This document shows, in pieces, positions 19,145 through 27,746 of a stretch of DNA of 64,000 nt. The DNA is taken from the NCBI GenBank assembly GCA_019116285.1, contig DXBX01000026.1, positions 81,014 through 145,013 on the forward strand. Reading direction: 5' to 3'. The stretch comes from Candidatus Bacteroides merdigallinarum. GTDB lineage: Bacteria > Bacteroidota > Bacteroidia > Bacteroidales > Bacteroidaceae. The position numbers were made by a program, and so were the translations under genes. Under the pieces are notes generated by a model, which worked only from the letters and a program-made list of their open reading frames with translations, was not told the DNA's origin and made no database searches. Positions within the stretch are counted from its first letter, which is position 1, and each line of letters begins with the position of its first letter.

Positions 19145-21874
19145 ATGCACACCCTCTCTGAATCCATCCGCCGGCGCCTCCTCATCCTGGACGGCGCCAT
19201 GGGCACCATGATACAGCAGCGCGGCCTCTCGGAAGCCGACTTCCGCGGCACGCTCTTTGCGCAATCTCCCATACCCTTGAAGGGAAACAACGATCTCCTG
19301 TGCCTCACCCGCCCCGATGTGGTGGCGGACATCCACCGGCGTTACTTGGAGGCAGGGGCTGACATCATCGAAACCAATACCTTCAACGCCACGCGCATCA
19401 GCCAGGCGGATTATTACACGGAGGCTTGTGTGCGCGACATCAACCTGCAAGCCGCCCGTCTGGCGCGCTCGCTGGCTGACGAATATACCTGCCGCACGCC
19501 GGAGAAACCCCGCTACGTGGCCGGATCCGTGGGTCCCACCAACAAGACCCTCTCTCTGAGCCCGGACGTGAACAATCCCGCCCTGCGCGCGCTCACCTTC
19601 GACCAGCTGGCCGAGGCTTATGTGGAGCAGATGTGCGCCCTGCTGGAGGGCGGGGTGGATGCCCTGCTGGTGGAGACCATCTTCGACACGCTCAACGCCA
19701 AGGCTGCCCTCTATGCCGCCCGCGAGGCGATGGAGCAGACGGGCAGGGAAGTGCCTCTGATGCTCTCCGTCACTGTCTCCGAAGGCGGGCGTACGCTCTC
19801 CGGGCAGACGCTGGAGGCTTTCCTCGCCTCCGTGGAGCATGCGGGAGTCTTCTCCGTGGGATTGAACTGCTCTTTCGGCGCGCATCAGATGAAGCCCTAT
19901 CTCGAGCAGCTCGCCGCCCATGCACCTTATTATGTCAGTGCCTATCCCAACGCCGGCCTGCCCAACAGCCTGGGGCTATACGATCAGACACCCGACGACA
20001 TGGAGCGGGAAGTGCGTGCGTTTGTGGAAGAAGGATTGGTAAATATCCTTGGCGGATGCTGCGGCACCACCGATGAACACATCGCCCGATTCGCACACTT
20101 GGTGGAGGATGCCAAGCTGCACGTGCCTGTGCGGAAGCCGGCCAACCTGTGTCTGTCCGGATTGGATGTGCTGGAGGTGAAACCGGAGAATAATTTTGTC
20201 AACGTAGGCGAGCGCTGCAACGTGGCCGGTTCGCGCAAGTTCCTCCGCCTCATCAACGAGAAGAAATACGACGAAGCCCTCGGTATCGCCCGCAAGCAGG
20301 TGGAAGATGGGGCGCAAGTCATCGACATCAACATGGACGACGGCCTCCTGGATGCCCGCGCGGAGGTGGTCAATTTCCTCCACCTCATCGCCTCCGAGCC
20401 GGATATCGCCCGTGTCCCCGTGATGCTCGATTCGTCCGATTGGCGGGTCATCGAGGCGGGGTTGAAGTGCGTGCAAGGAAAGTGTATTGTCAACTCCATA
20501 TCGTTGAAGGAAGGCGAGGAGAAATTCCTCCTGCACGCCCGCACCCTGCGCCGCTACGGTGCCGCCGTGGTAGTGATGGCCTTCGACGAACAGGGGCAGG
20601 CGGATACCTGCGAGCGTCGCATCGAGGTGTGCGCGCGTGCCTACCGCCTCCTGACGGAGCAGGCGGGCCTTCCTCCGCAGGACATCATCTTCGACCCCAA
20701 CGTCTTGGCCATCGCCACGGGGATGCCCGAGCATGACAATTATGCCGTAGACTTCATCCGCGCCACCGCGTGGATCCGCCAAAATCTGCCCAGTGCGCAC
20801 GTCAGCGGCGGGGTGAGCAATCTCTCCTTCTCCTTCCGCGGCAACAACTACCTGCGCGAGGCGATGCACGCCGTCTTCCTCTACCACGCCATCCGGGCGG
20901 GCATGGACATGGGCATTGTCAATCCTGCCTCGTCCGTGCTCTATACGGATCTCTCCGCCGAGGTGCTGGAGCGCATCGAGGATGTGGTGCTCAACCGTCG
21001 CCCCGATGCCGCCGAGCGTCTCCTGGAGGTGGCGCACACCTTGCAGCAGGTTTCCACGAAGGATACGGCGGGTGTTGCCGACTGGCGCGAGATGCCCGTG
21101 GACGAGCGTCTGCAGCAGGCGTTGGTGAAGGGCATAGGCGATTATCTGGAGGAAGATTTGGCGGAGGCGTTGAAGCAATATCCGCGTGCCGTGGACATCA
21201 TCGAAGGTCCCCTGATGGCGGGCATGAACCGTGTGGGCGACCTCTTCGGCGCAGGCAAGATGTTCCTTCCGCAGGTGGTGAAGACGGCCCGCACGATGAA
21301 GAAGGCTGTGGCCATCCTCCAACCCGTCATCGAGGCGGAGAAAGTCGGAGGATCCGCTTCTGCCGGGCGTGTGCTGCTGGCCACGGTGAAGGGCGATGTG
21401 CACGACATCGGCAAGAACATTGTCGCCGTGGTCATGGCGTGCAACGGCTACGAGATTATTGACCTGGGCGTGATGGTGCCTGCCGAAGAGATTGTGCGCC
21501 GTGCCATCGCGGAGAAGGCGGATATCATCGGCCTGAGCGGCCTTATCACTCCCTCGCTGGAGGAGATGGTGCACGTGGCGCGCGAGCTGGAGAAGGCAGG
21601 GCTGGACATCCCGCTGCTCATCGGCGGTGCCACCACATCGGGGCTTCACACGGCCCTGCGCATTGCGCCTGTCTATCATGCGCCGGTGGTGCATCTGAGG
21701 GATGCTTCGCAAAACGCCGGGGTCGCTGCCCGCCTGATGAATCCCGTCCAACGCGAATCTTTCGCCTGCGAGCTGAATGAGGCGTATGCCCGCCTTCGTG
21801 CGGAGCAGGCGCAGAAGGAGTCGCCCATGGTGTCGCTGGAGGAGGCAAGGAAGCGGGGGCTGAAGCTGTTTTGA
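19145..21874 (+). CDS. metH: Cobalamin-dependent methionine synthase lacking the activation domain
   Basis: 909 residues. Homocysteine domain with zinc cysteines in GLNCSFG and GGCCGTT (about 1-330); pterin-binding domain from [17 protein letters not shown] (about 345-600); cobalamin cap, then the B12 domain with the axial histidine in [10 protein letters not shown] and [13 protein letters not shown]. The protein ends at [12 protein letters not shown], just where the C-terminal AdoMet-dependent reactivation domain of E. coli MetH (about 1227 residues) would begin. The end looks native. Reactivation would need a separate protein, as in Thermotoga. Confidence 0.95.
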   Translation: MHTLSESIRRRLLILDGAMGTMIQQRGLSEADFRGTLFAQSPIPLKGNNDLLCLTRPDVVADIHRRYLEAGADIIETNTFNATRISQADYYTEACVRDINLQAARLARSLADEYTCRTPEKPRYVAGSVGPTNKTLSLSPDVNNPALRALTFDQLAEAYVEQMCALLEGGVDALLVETIFDTLNAKAALYAAREAMEQTGREVPLMLSVTVSEGGRTLSGQTLEAFLASVEHAGVFSVGLNCSFGAHQMKPYLEQLAAHAPYYVSAYPNAGLPNSLGLYDQTPDDMEREVRAFVEEGLVNILGGCCGTTDEHIARFAHLVEDAKLHVPVRKPANLCLSGLDVLEVKPENNFVNVGERCNVAGSRKFLRLINEKKYDEALGIARKQVEDGAQVIDINMDDGLLDARAEVVNFLHLIASEPDIARVPVMLDSSDWRVIEAGLKCVQGKCIVNSISLKEGEEKFLLHARTLRRYGAAVVVMAFDEQGQADTCERRIEVCARAYRLLTEQAGLPPQDIIFDPNVLAIATGMPEHDNYAVDFIRATAWIRQNLPSAHVSGGVSNLSFSFRGNNYLREAMHAVFLYHAIRAGMDMGIVNPASSVLYTDLSAEVLERIEDVVLNRRPDAAERLLEVAHTLQQVSTKDTAGVADWREMPVDERLQQALVKGIGDYLEEDLAEALKQYPRAVDIIEGPLMAGMNRVGDLFGAGKMFLPQVVKTARTMKKAVAILQPVIEAEKVGGSASAGRVLLATVKGDVHDIGKNIVAVVMACNGYEIIDLGVMVPAEEIVRRAIAEKADIIGLSGLITPSLEEMVHVARELEKAGLDIPLLIGGATTSGLHTALRIAPVYHAPVVHLRDASQNAGVAARLMNPVQRESFACELNEAYARLRAEQAQKESPMVSLEEARKRGLKLF

Positions 21875-21886
21875 CGGCCCCTCACT

Positions 21887-22150
21887 TCATATTTTAATCA
21901 AGTTCTGTCCTAGTGCAGCTGAAATTTTGGCCAATGTACCGATGGAGAAATTGTACGTCCCACTCAGCCAGCGTGAAATTTCACTCTGTGTTTCACCCAC
22001 CAACCGGGCAAATTGGCTGGGTGAAATATCTAACTCTTTGAGCCTCGCAGCAATTTTGTCAGCGATGGCAAAAGACCAATCGACTTGCTTTGTCACATCT
22101 TGGGGGATGGAAGCAAGTGTTTCTCTGAATAAAAGGGTAGCATTGCTCAT
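21887..22150 (-). CDS. XRE-family antitoxin
   Basis: 87 residues with a helix-turn-helix near the C-terminal half (SPSQFARLVGETQSEISRWL) followed by FSIGTLAKISAALG. Its ATG overlaps the stop of the upstream toxin reading frame (ATGA), a typical toxin-first higBA-like arrangement. Expected to neutralise the toxin and repress the pair's own promoter. Confidence 0.8.
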   Translation of the reverse strand: MSNATLLFRETLASIPQDVTKQVDWSFAIADKIAARLKELDISPSQFARLVGETQSEISRWLSGTYNFSIGTLAKISAALGQNLIKI

Positions 22151-22636
22151 AAGTTGAAAATTTTATCGTCAATACCTTCTATGACACGTTCTTCAATGGT
22201 TATGTCACCTCTTTTGATACCTGCTTTTATAAGTTCATCCAACTTTTGAAGGCTGATGACATACCCTTGCAATTCTTCGCTCTCTTGATAAGTTTTGGTG
22301 TTTTTTTTGACCTCCATTTCCTACAATCATCACACTTTCTGAAAGCCGTAAGCAGTATAACCGCAATTTTCCGGACGTGATAGGGAGGGCGCAGACATTG
22401 TCTTTTATTTTTCCTTCAGGCCTGAAATATCTTTCGAGGAAGCCGCTTGTGCGGAGCATTCTTTGCAAAGCTGCAAGAATAATTTGTAAATCACGCTGAA
22501 GAAAAGCATCGTCCTTGAATTTAAGGATGAATTTCTCCAATTCGGATTCAGTGCAATTTTCAAAACAGATGGTAAACAAACCGGCTTTTTCTGTCTGTTC
22601 AACTGATATTATTTTCGCTTTGCTCATATTGCTCAT
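22147..22636 (-). pseudogene. HigB/RelE-like toxin interrupted by a frameshift at an A8 run
   Basis: From the ATG at 22636 the frame reads MSNMSKAKIISVEQTEKAGL through RLYCLRLSESVMIVGNGGQK, then runs out of character and stops at 22235. Skipping one base at the run of eight A (22301-22308 as T8 on the plus strand) restores NTKTYQESEELQGYVISLQK and an end (DDKIFNL) whose TGA overlaps the antitoxin ATG. The intact product would be about 162 residues. The break may be fixed, a sequencing error, or bypassed by slippage at the homopolymer. Confidence 0.75.
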
Positions 22637-22647
22637 TTAGTATGGTG

Positions 22648-22655
22648 CAAACTTA
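22648..22655 (-). promoter_or_regulatory. -7 box of the toxin/antitoxin pair
   Basis: The minus strand reads TAAGTTTG (TAnnTTTG), 12 nt before the toxin ATG. Confidence 0.4.
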
Positions 22656-22731
22656 AGAAATAAATTTGATTTTTATATCAGTATCGCTTGTTTATTCTGA
22701 AAAAATCCGCATCTAAAGATTCTCTTCCTCA

Positions 22732-24144
22732 TCACTCCCTGATCTTCTCCCGATACCTCTCATACCGCTCCGTAATCTCCCGCACGAACGCATACGTCTC
22801 TGTCCCGCGGAAGTATCCGAACTTGCACACCGGGTCGGTGAAATACTCCTCGTTGCTCTTCAGCAGGATATACTTCTCTACGTTGTCGCGCCACACGTGC
22901 GGATTCTTGCCATACTTCTCTGCCAGCGCCATCGCGTCCTGCACATGGCCGATGCCCGAGTTGTACGACGCCAGCACGAAGTTTGTGCGCTCCGGCTCGG
23001 GGATGTCCGTGAAACTCTTCGCGGTGATGCCCAGGTACTTCACCGCCGCGCGGACGCTTTCCTCCGCATTCTGCTCCCGTCCGGGCGGCACACCCATCGC
23101 CCGGGCCGTCGAAGGCATCAGCTGCATCAGCCCCTTGGCGCCTGCCCAGGACACGGCCGTGGTGTCGAAGTTCGATTCCTTGTACGCCAGCGAGGCCAGC
23201 AGGCGCCAATCCCAGCCTATCTGCGGCGCGTACTTCTTGAACAGCCCGTCGTAGTGCGAGATGATGCCCTGGCTCAGCGAGAGGATGGGCGTGTGGGGCA
23301 TTGCCTTGCTCGTCTCGAAATATCGCTTGGTGCTGGCCGTGTAGGCGGGCGAGGAGGCATTCTCCTGCTGCCAGCGATTGGCGGCCTCGGCCAGCAGGGG
23401 ACAGTCGCGCCGCACGGCCCACGAGGCGCGCTGGTCGAAGCTGATGGCCAGCCGCGTGTCCAGGTTGGGGTAGTAGGTGGCGTTGAGGCGCGCCACATCG
23501 TTGTCGGCCACCGTGTAGTCAATCTCCCCGCGTGCCACCAGCCCGATGAGGTCCTCCACCCCGATGCTGTCCGCCCGTACCTGGTGGATGAGGATGCCGC
23601 CGCCCACCTCCCGGTTGAGGTTCACCAGGCGTTCGTAGTATTTGCCGGGTGACACGTAGACCTTCTTGCCGATGAGCTGTGTCACGTCCGTCAGCGTCTC
23701 CCGACGCCCTCGGCGGCGTTGCACGATGACCTGGTGGGTGATGACCTCGTTGCCGCAGTACGTCACGCTGTCGCGTCCCTCCTTGGTGATGGGCAGGGTG
23801 TAGGCTATGAGGTCGCCTTCGCCCGCCAGCAGCCGCCGCTCCAGGTCGGTCGCGTTGCGTGCCACCTTCACCTCCAGCTCCAGGCCCAGGCTCTCGGCAA
23901 ACTGGCGCGCCAGCTCGTACTGGAAGCCCATCTCCTGTCCGCGGTAGAGGAAGTAGGACGTCGAGCTGTAGAGCGTCAGCACCGTCAGGCGGCCGCTGTC
24001 CTGCAGCTGGGGCAGGTCGCGCGGGGCGGGCGCGGGAGCGGCTTTCCGTCCGCCCTGGCAGGAGGCGAGCAGGAAGGTCAGCAGCACGATGACCGTGCAG
24101 GGCAGGAGGGTGGCGGGGCGATATGTCGGGAGGTTCTGTCTCAT
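22732..24144 (-). CDS. mltF: Membrane-bound lytic transglycosylase F (lipoprotein)
   Basis: 470 residues. Lipoprotein signal (LTFLLASCQGG). An SBP-type domain (LTVLTLYSSTSYFLYRGQEM, about 52-290) precedes a goose-lysozyme-like SLT domain with catalytic Glu in LAYKESNFD and the motifs GAKGLMQLMPSTA and ASYNSGIGH. This is the MltF architecture: non-hydrolytic cleavage of peptidoglycan in the periplasm, with the SBP-like domain sensing muropeptides. Confidence 0.92.
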   Translation of the reverse strand: MRQNLPTYRPATLLPCTVIVLLTFLLASCQGGRKAAPAPAPRDLPQLQDSGRLTVLTLYSSTSYFLYRGQEMGFQYELARQFAESLGLELEVKVARNATDLERRLLAGEGDLIAYTLPITKEGRDSVTYCGNEVITHQVIVQRRRGRRETLTDVTQLIGKKVYVSPGKYYERLVNLNREVGGGILIHQVRADSIGVEDLIGLVARGEIDYTVADNDVARLNATYYPNLDTRLAISFDQRASWAVRRDCPLLAEAANRWQQENASSPAYTASTKRYFETSKAMPHTPILSLSQGIISHYDGLFKKYAPQIGWDWRLLASLAYKESNFDTTAVSWAGAKGLMQLMPSTARAMGVPPGREQNAEESVRAAVKYLGITAKSFTDIPEPERTNFVLASYNSGIGHVQDAMALAEKYGKNPHVWRDNVEKYILLKSNEEYFTDPVCKFGYFRGTETYAFVREITERYERYREKIRE

Positions 24145-24171
24145 GGGTGTCGGGGTTATCGGTTACGTCTG

Positions 24172-24179
24172 CAAAGATA
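24172..24179 (-). promoter_or_regulatory. -7 box for mltF
   Basis: The minus strand reads TATCTTTG, an exact match, 27 nt before the ATG at 24144. Confidence 0.45.
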
Positions 24180-24316
24180 GTAAAACGGAAGCAAACCGCC
24201 AAATTTTTAAGGCCGCTAAGGGGGTGAAAATCGGGGGGAAAAGACGCCTTTTTTTATCCTTCCTGATACAGATGGTAAAATCTTGGAAGATGAGCAATGG
24301 AGCAATGGGCGTTACA

Positions 24317-24344
24317 GCGTTACGTTACAGTTGTTACAGTTAGT
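24317..24344 (-). repeat. Dispersed intergenic repeat, copy 2
   Basis: The minus strand reads ACTAACTGTAACAACTGTAA then CGTAACGC. Faces copy 3 (24469-24491) across about 125 bp of AT-rich DNA (TATA-rich stretch at about 24398-24425), forming a loose inverted repeat in the mltF-udk gap. Confidence 0.65.
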
Positions 24345-24468
24345 AAAAATCGGAAATGATGGGCTGATTGGGCGATTTGAGTAGTAAAGTAGTTACTATA
24401 ATATATATAATATATATTAAATTTATATCCATATTTTTTTAGGGCCGTTGAAAATCCATTTTTGATAT

Positions 24469-24491
24469 CTGTAACAACTGTAACGTAACGC
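24469..24491 (+). repeat. Dispersed intergenic repeat, copy 3
   Basis: CTGTAACAACTGTAACGTAA then CGC, identical to copy 2 over this length and to the 3' part of copy 1. Lies 35 bp beyond the udk stop. The rest of the 382-bp gap 24145-24526 holds no gene. Confidence 0.65.
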
Positions 24492-24526
24492 TGCAACGCA
24501 AGGATACGGGAGTTTTGGGTATTGCT

Positions 24527-25135
24527 CTATACAATATGCCTCCGTACGAACATCGTCAGGATGTCTATCGCCACCTGGTTGCTGCCGCCTTCGGGCACGA
24601 TGAGGTCGGCGTGCCGCTTGCACGGCTCGATGAACTGCTCGTGCATGGGCTTGAGGACGCGGACATAGCGCTCCATTACCGCCTCGGCCGTGCGTCCCCG
24701 CTCCAGCATGTCGCGCTGGATGACGCGGATCAGCCGTTCGTCCGGGTCGGTGTCCACAAAGACCTTGAGGTCCATCATGGCGCGCAGGTCGGGGTCATAG
24801 AGGGCCATGATGCCTTCGATGATGACCACCTCGCGCGGCTCGATGTGCAGCGTGCCGGGCAGGCGCGAGCTGGTGATATAGTCGTACGTGGGCTGCTCGA
24901 TGCTCTCGCCACGGCGCAGGGCGGCTACCTGGGTGCGCAGCAGGGGCCAGTCGAAGGCGTCGGGATGGTCGAAGTTGATGCTTTGCCGCCGCTCGGCGGG
25001 CACGTGGCTGCTGTCCTTGTAATACGAGTCCTGGGGCAGGAGGACGACCTCGCCCGCGGGCAGGCTTTCGATGATTTTGCGCACGACGGTGGTCTTGCCC
25101 GAACCTGTGCCGCCGGCGATTCCGATGATTAACAT
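24527..25135 (-). CDS. udk: Uridine kinase
   Basis: The start at 25135 (MLIIGIAGGTGSGKTTVV) fits the family; an upstream ATG at 25159 would add eight residues. 202 residues. P-loop GGTGSGKTT, PQDSYYKDSSHVP and NFDHPDAFDWPLL are characteristic of uridine/cytidine kinases, as is EVVIIEGIMAL. Phosphorylates uridine and cytidine in pyrimidine salvage. Confidence 0.93.
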   Translation of the reverse strand: MLIIGIAGGTGSGKTTVVRKIIESLPAGEVVLLPQDSYYKDSSHVPAERRQSINFDHPDAFDWPLLRTQVAALRRGESIEQPTYDYITSSRLPGTLHIEPREVVIIEGIMALYDPDLRAMMDLKVFVDTDPDERLIRVIQRDMLERGRTAEAVMERYVRVLKPMHEQFIEPCKRHADLIVPEGGSNQVAIDILTMFVRRHIV

Positions 25136-25142
25136 TTGGCGC

Positions 25143-25173
25143 TTGTATATGTGAAACAAAATGGGTACATTTG
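25143..25173 (+). promoter_or_regulatory. Promoter of the Dabb-domain gene and dsbD
   Basis: TTGT (25143-25146), 19-nt spacer, then TACATTTG (25166-25173): a good fit to TTTG-N19-TAnnTTTG. It overlaps the 5' end of udk and fires away from it. Confidence 0.5.
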
Positions 25174-25245
25174 CAGCATCTAAGCGGATGCCGCATTTCC
25201 GCTGACAAATATAGGCATAAATTTATAAAAACAACAAAAAAGAAT

Positions 25246-25548
25246 ATGGTAAAACACATTGTATTGTTCAAGTTGAAAGACGAAGCCCCCGCCGAGCGCA
25301 AGATGCAGGCCGCCCATGCCTTCAAGGAAGCCATCGAGGCCCTGCCCGCCAAGATCCCCTTCATCCGCAAGGTCGAAGTGGGCCTCAACATCAATCCCGG
25401 CGAGACGTGGAGCATCGCCCTGTATAGTGAGTTTGACACGCTGGAGGATGTCAAGGCCTACGCCACGCATCCCGACCACGTGGCCGCCGGAGCACTCCTG
25501 GCCGAGGTGCGCGAGAGCCGCGCGTGTGTGGATTACGAGATACGCTAA
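25246..25548 (+). CDS. Stress-responsive alpha/beta-barrel (Dabb) protein
   Basis: 100 residues from the ATG at 25246, chosen because MVKHIVLFKLKDEAPAERKM is the typical Dabb N-terminus; the frame is open 25 codons further. Contains ALYSEFDTLEDVKAYATHPD, the signature second half of the ferredoxin-like fold. Small cytoplasmic dimeric protein of unclear function. Followed 12 bp later by dsbD. Confidence 0.85.
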   Translation: MVKHIVLFKLKDEAPAERKMQAAHAFKEAIEALPAKIPFIRKVEVGLNINPGETWSIALYSEFDTLEDVKAYATHPDHVAAGALLAEVRESRACVDYEIR

Positions 25549-25560
25549 ATCATCATTTTA

Positions 25561-27546
25561 ATGACAGACAGAATCGTGAAAAAAACAGTTTTCCCCCTAT
25601 TCCTGTACATTTTCCCCCTATTGCTACAGGCACAGATATTGGAACCCGTCACCTTCAAGACCGAGTGGAAGCAGGTGTCGGACGAGAAAGCGGAAATCGT
25701 GTTCACGGGCAGCATCGACCCGGGGTGGCACGTCTACTCAACCGATTTGGGCGACGGAGGCCCCATCTCCGCCACCTTCAACGTGGATAAGATCCAAGGC
25801 GCGGAGCCGGTCGGCAAGCTGAAACCCGTGGGCAAGGAAGTGTCCGGCTTCGACCCGCTGTTCGAGATGCAGGTGCGCTATTTCGAGAAGACGGCACAGT
25901 TCGTGCAGGAGCTGAAGCTGACGGGCGATGCCTGGCGCGTGGAAGGCTACCTGGAGTACGGCGCCTGCAACGACGAGAATTGCCTGCCTCCCACGCTGGT
26001 GCCTTTCAGCTTCGGCGATGCGGCCGCAGGCGGCCAATCTTTGGCGGAGGCGGCCCCTGCGGAAGAGCGTGATGCGGCCAATGTATCGGCAAGCGCTCCT
26101 GCCGGCCAACCCGACTATTGGGCGCCCGTCGTCGACCAGCTCAATTCGTTTGGCGAGACCGTTGCCCGGCGCGACCTCTCCTGGCTCTACGTCTTCGGCA
26201 TGGGCTTCGTGGGCGGCCTGCTGGCATTGTTCACCCCCTGCGTGTGGCCTATCATACCGATGACGGTCAGCTTCTTCCTGAAGCGCAGCAAGGACAAGAA
26301 GAAGGGCATCCGAGACGCCTGCACCTATGGTGCGGCCATCATCGTCATCTACGTGGCGTTGGGTTTGATTATCACCGCCTTGTTCGGTGCCAGTGCGTTG
26401 AACGCGCTTTCCACCAACGCCATCTTCAACATCTTCTTCTGCCTGCTGCTGGTGGTGTTTGCCGCCTCCTTCTACGGCGCGTTCGAGATTACGCTGCCCT
26501 CTAAATGGAGCAACGCGGTGGACAGCAAGGCGGAGCAGACGACGGGCCTCATCAGCATCTTCCTGATGGCCTTCACGCTCTCGCTGGTCAGCTTCTCGTG
26601 CACGGGTCCCATCATCGGCTTCCTGCTGGTGGAGGTATCTACTACGGGCAGCATCGTGGGGCCGGCCATCGGCATGTTCGGCTTCGCGCTGGCGTTGGCG
26701 CTTCCCTTCACGCTCTTTGCCCTCTTCCCCTCGTGGCTGAAGTCCATGCCCCGTTCGGGCGGCTGGATGAACGTCATCAAGGTGGTGCTGGGCTTCATCG
26801 AGCTGGCGTTTGCCTTGAAATTCCTCTCCGTGGCCGACCTGGCCTACGGCTGGCATATCCTCGACCGTGAGACTTTCCTCGCCCTGTGGATTGTGCTCTT
26901 TGCCTTGCTGGGCTTCTACCTGCTGGGCAAAATCAAGTTCCCCCACGACGACGAGAATACCAAAGTCAGCGTGCCGCGCTTCTTCCTGGCACTTGCCTCG
27001 CTGGCGTTTGCGGTGTATATGGTGCCCGGTCTCTGGGGTGCCCCGCTGAAGGCGGTGAGTGCCTTTGCACCGCCCCTCCAGACGCAGGATTTCAACCTCT
27101 ATGCCGACGAGGTGCACGCCCAATACACCGACTTTGATGCGGGCATGGCCTATGCCCGTCAGCAGGGCAAGCCTGTGATGCTGGATTTCACCGGCTACGG
27201 TTGTGTCAACTGCCGCAAGATGGAGCTGGCCGTGTGGACGGACTCCAAAGTGAGCGACCTCATCAACAATGACTACGTGCTCATCACGCTCTACGTGGAC
27301 GAGAAAACGCCGCTGCCCGCACCCATCAAGGTGACGGAGAACGGCCAGGAGCGCACCCTGCGCACGGTGGGCGACAAGTGGAGCTACTTGCAGCGTGTCA
27401 AGTTCGGCGCCAATGCGCAGCCTTTCTATGTCCTCATCGACAACGAGGGCAACCCGCTGAACAAGTCTTATTCCTATGACGAGGATATTGCCAAGTATGT
27501 GGATTTCCTCGAGACGGGATTGGACAATTATAAGGCGGGCAACTGA
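25561..27546 (+). CDS. dsbD: DsbD-type thiol:disulfide interchange protein
   Basis: 661 residues: signal peptide, N-terminal immunoglobulin-like domain with the cysteine pair region GACNDENCLPPTL, a transmembrane electron-transfer domain (eight or so helices from about 220, with FTPCVWPIIPMTVSFF and SFSCTGPIIG holding the membrane cysteines), and a C-terminal thioredoxin domain with YGCVNCRKME. Passes electrons from cytoplasmic thioredoxin to periplasmic acceptors. Confidence 0.93.
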   Translation: MTDRIVKKTVFPLFLYIFPLLLQAQILEPVTFKTEWKQVSDEKAEIVFTGSIDPGWHVYSTDLGDGGPISATFNVDKIQGAEPVGKLKPVGKEVSGFDPLFEMQVRYFEKTAQFVQELKLTGDAWRVEGYLEYGACNDENCLPPTLVPFSFGDAAAGGQSLAEAAPAEERDAANVSASAPAGQPDYWAPVVDQLNSFGETVARRDLSWLYVFGMGFVGGLLALFTPCVWPIIPMTVSFFLKRSKDKKKGIRDACTYGAAIIVIYVALGLIITALFGASALNALSTNAIFNIFFCLLLVVFAASFYGAFEITLPSKWSNAVDSKAEQTTGLISIFLMAFTLSLVSFSCTGPIIGFLLVEVSTTGSIVGPAIGMFGFALALALPFTLFALFPSWLKSMPRSGGWMNVIKVVLGFIELAFALKFLSVADLAYGWHILDRETFLALWIVLFALLGFYLLGKIKFPHDDENTKVSVPRFFLALASLAFAVYMVPGLWGAPLKAVSAFAPPLQTQDFNLYADEVHAQYTDFDAGMAYARQQGKPVMLDFTGYGCVNCRKMELAVWTDSKVSDLINNDYVLITLYVDEKTPLPAPIKVTENGQERTLRTVGDKWSYLQRVKFGANAQPFYVLIDNEGNPLNKSYSYDEDIAKYVDFLETGLDNYKAGN

Positions 27547-27548
27547 CG

Positions 27549-27583
27549 GCGTGACGTGACAGTTGTGACAGATGACAATTAGT
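27549..27583 (-). repeat. Dispersed intergenic repeat, copy 4
   Basis: The minus strand reads ACTAATTGTCATCTGTCACA then ACTGTCACGTCACGC, matching the 5' part of copy 1 with few changes. It begins 3 bp after the dsbD stop. Confidence 0.65.
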
Positions 27584-27603
27584 GAAAAATAGGAATTTAA
27601 TTC

Positions 27604-27719
27604 TTTAGACGCGGATTTTGCGGATTAAGCGGATTTTATTTTTTTTCTTTAAATACGGACGACAAATCAGGGCGAAACCTTCTTTGAGATCCGCTCAATC
27701 CGCAAAATCCGCGTCTAAA
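27604..27719. repeat. 116-bp palindrome with 32-bp arms
   Basis: Arms 27604-27635 and 27688-27719 are inverted copies matching at 30 of 32 positions. Each contains repeats of CGGATT (GACGCGGATTTTGCGGATT). The 52-bp centre is AT-rich on its left. Ends 27 bp before the alcohol dehydrogenase ATG, so it may act as a dsbD terminator, a leader structure, or be a small mobile repeat. Confidence 0.8.
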
Positions 27720-27746
27720 AAATACCCTGATAAATTATCATTACCG

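Noticed and set aside
19976..21751. 591-codon open frame on the minus strand
   Set aside because: Antisense shadow of metH.
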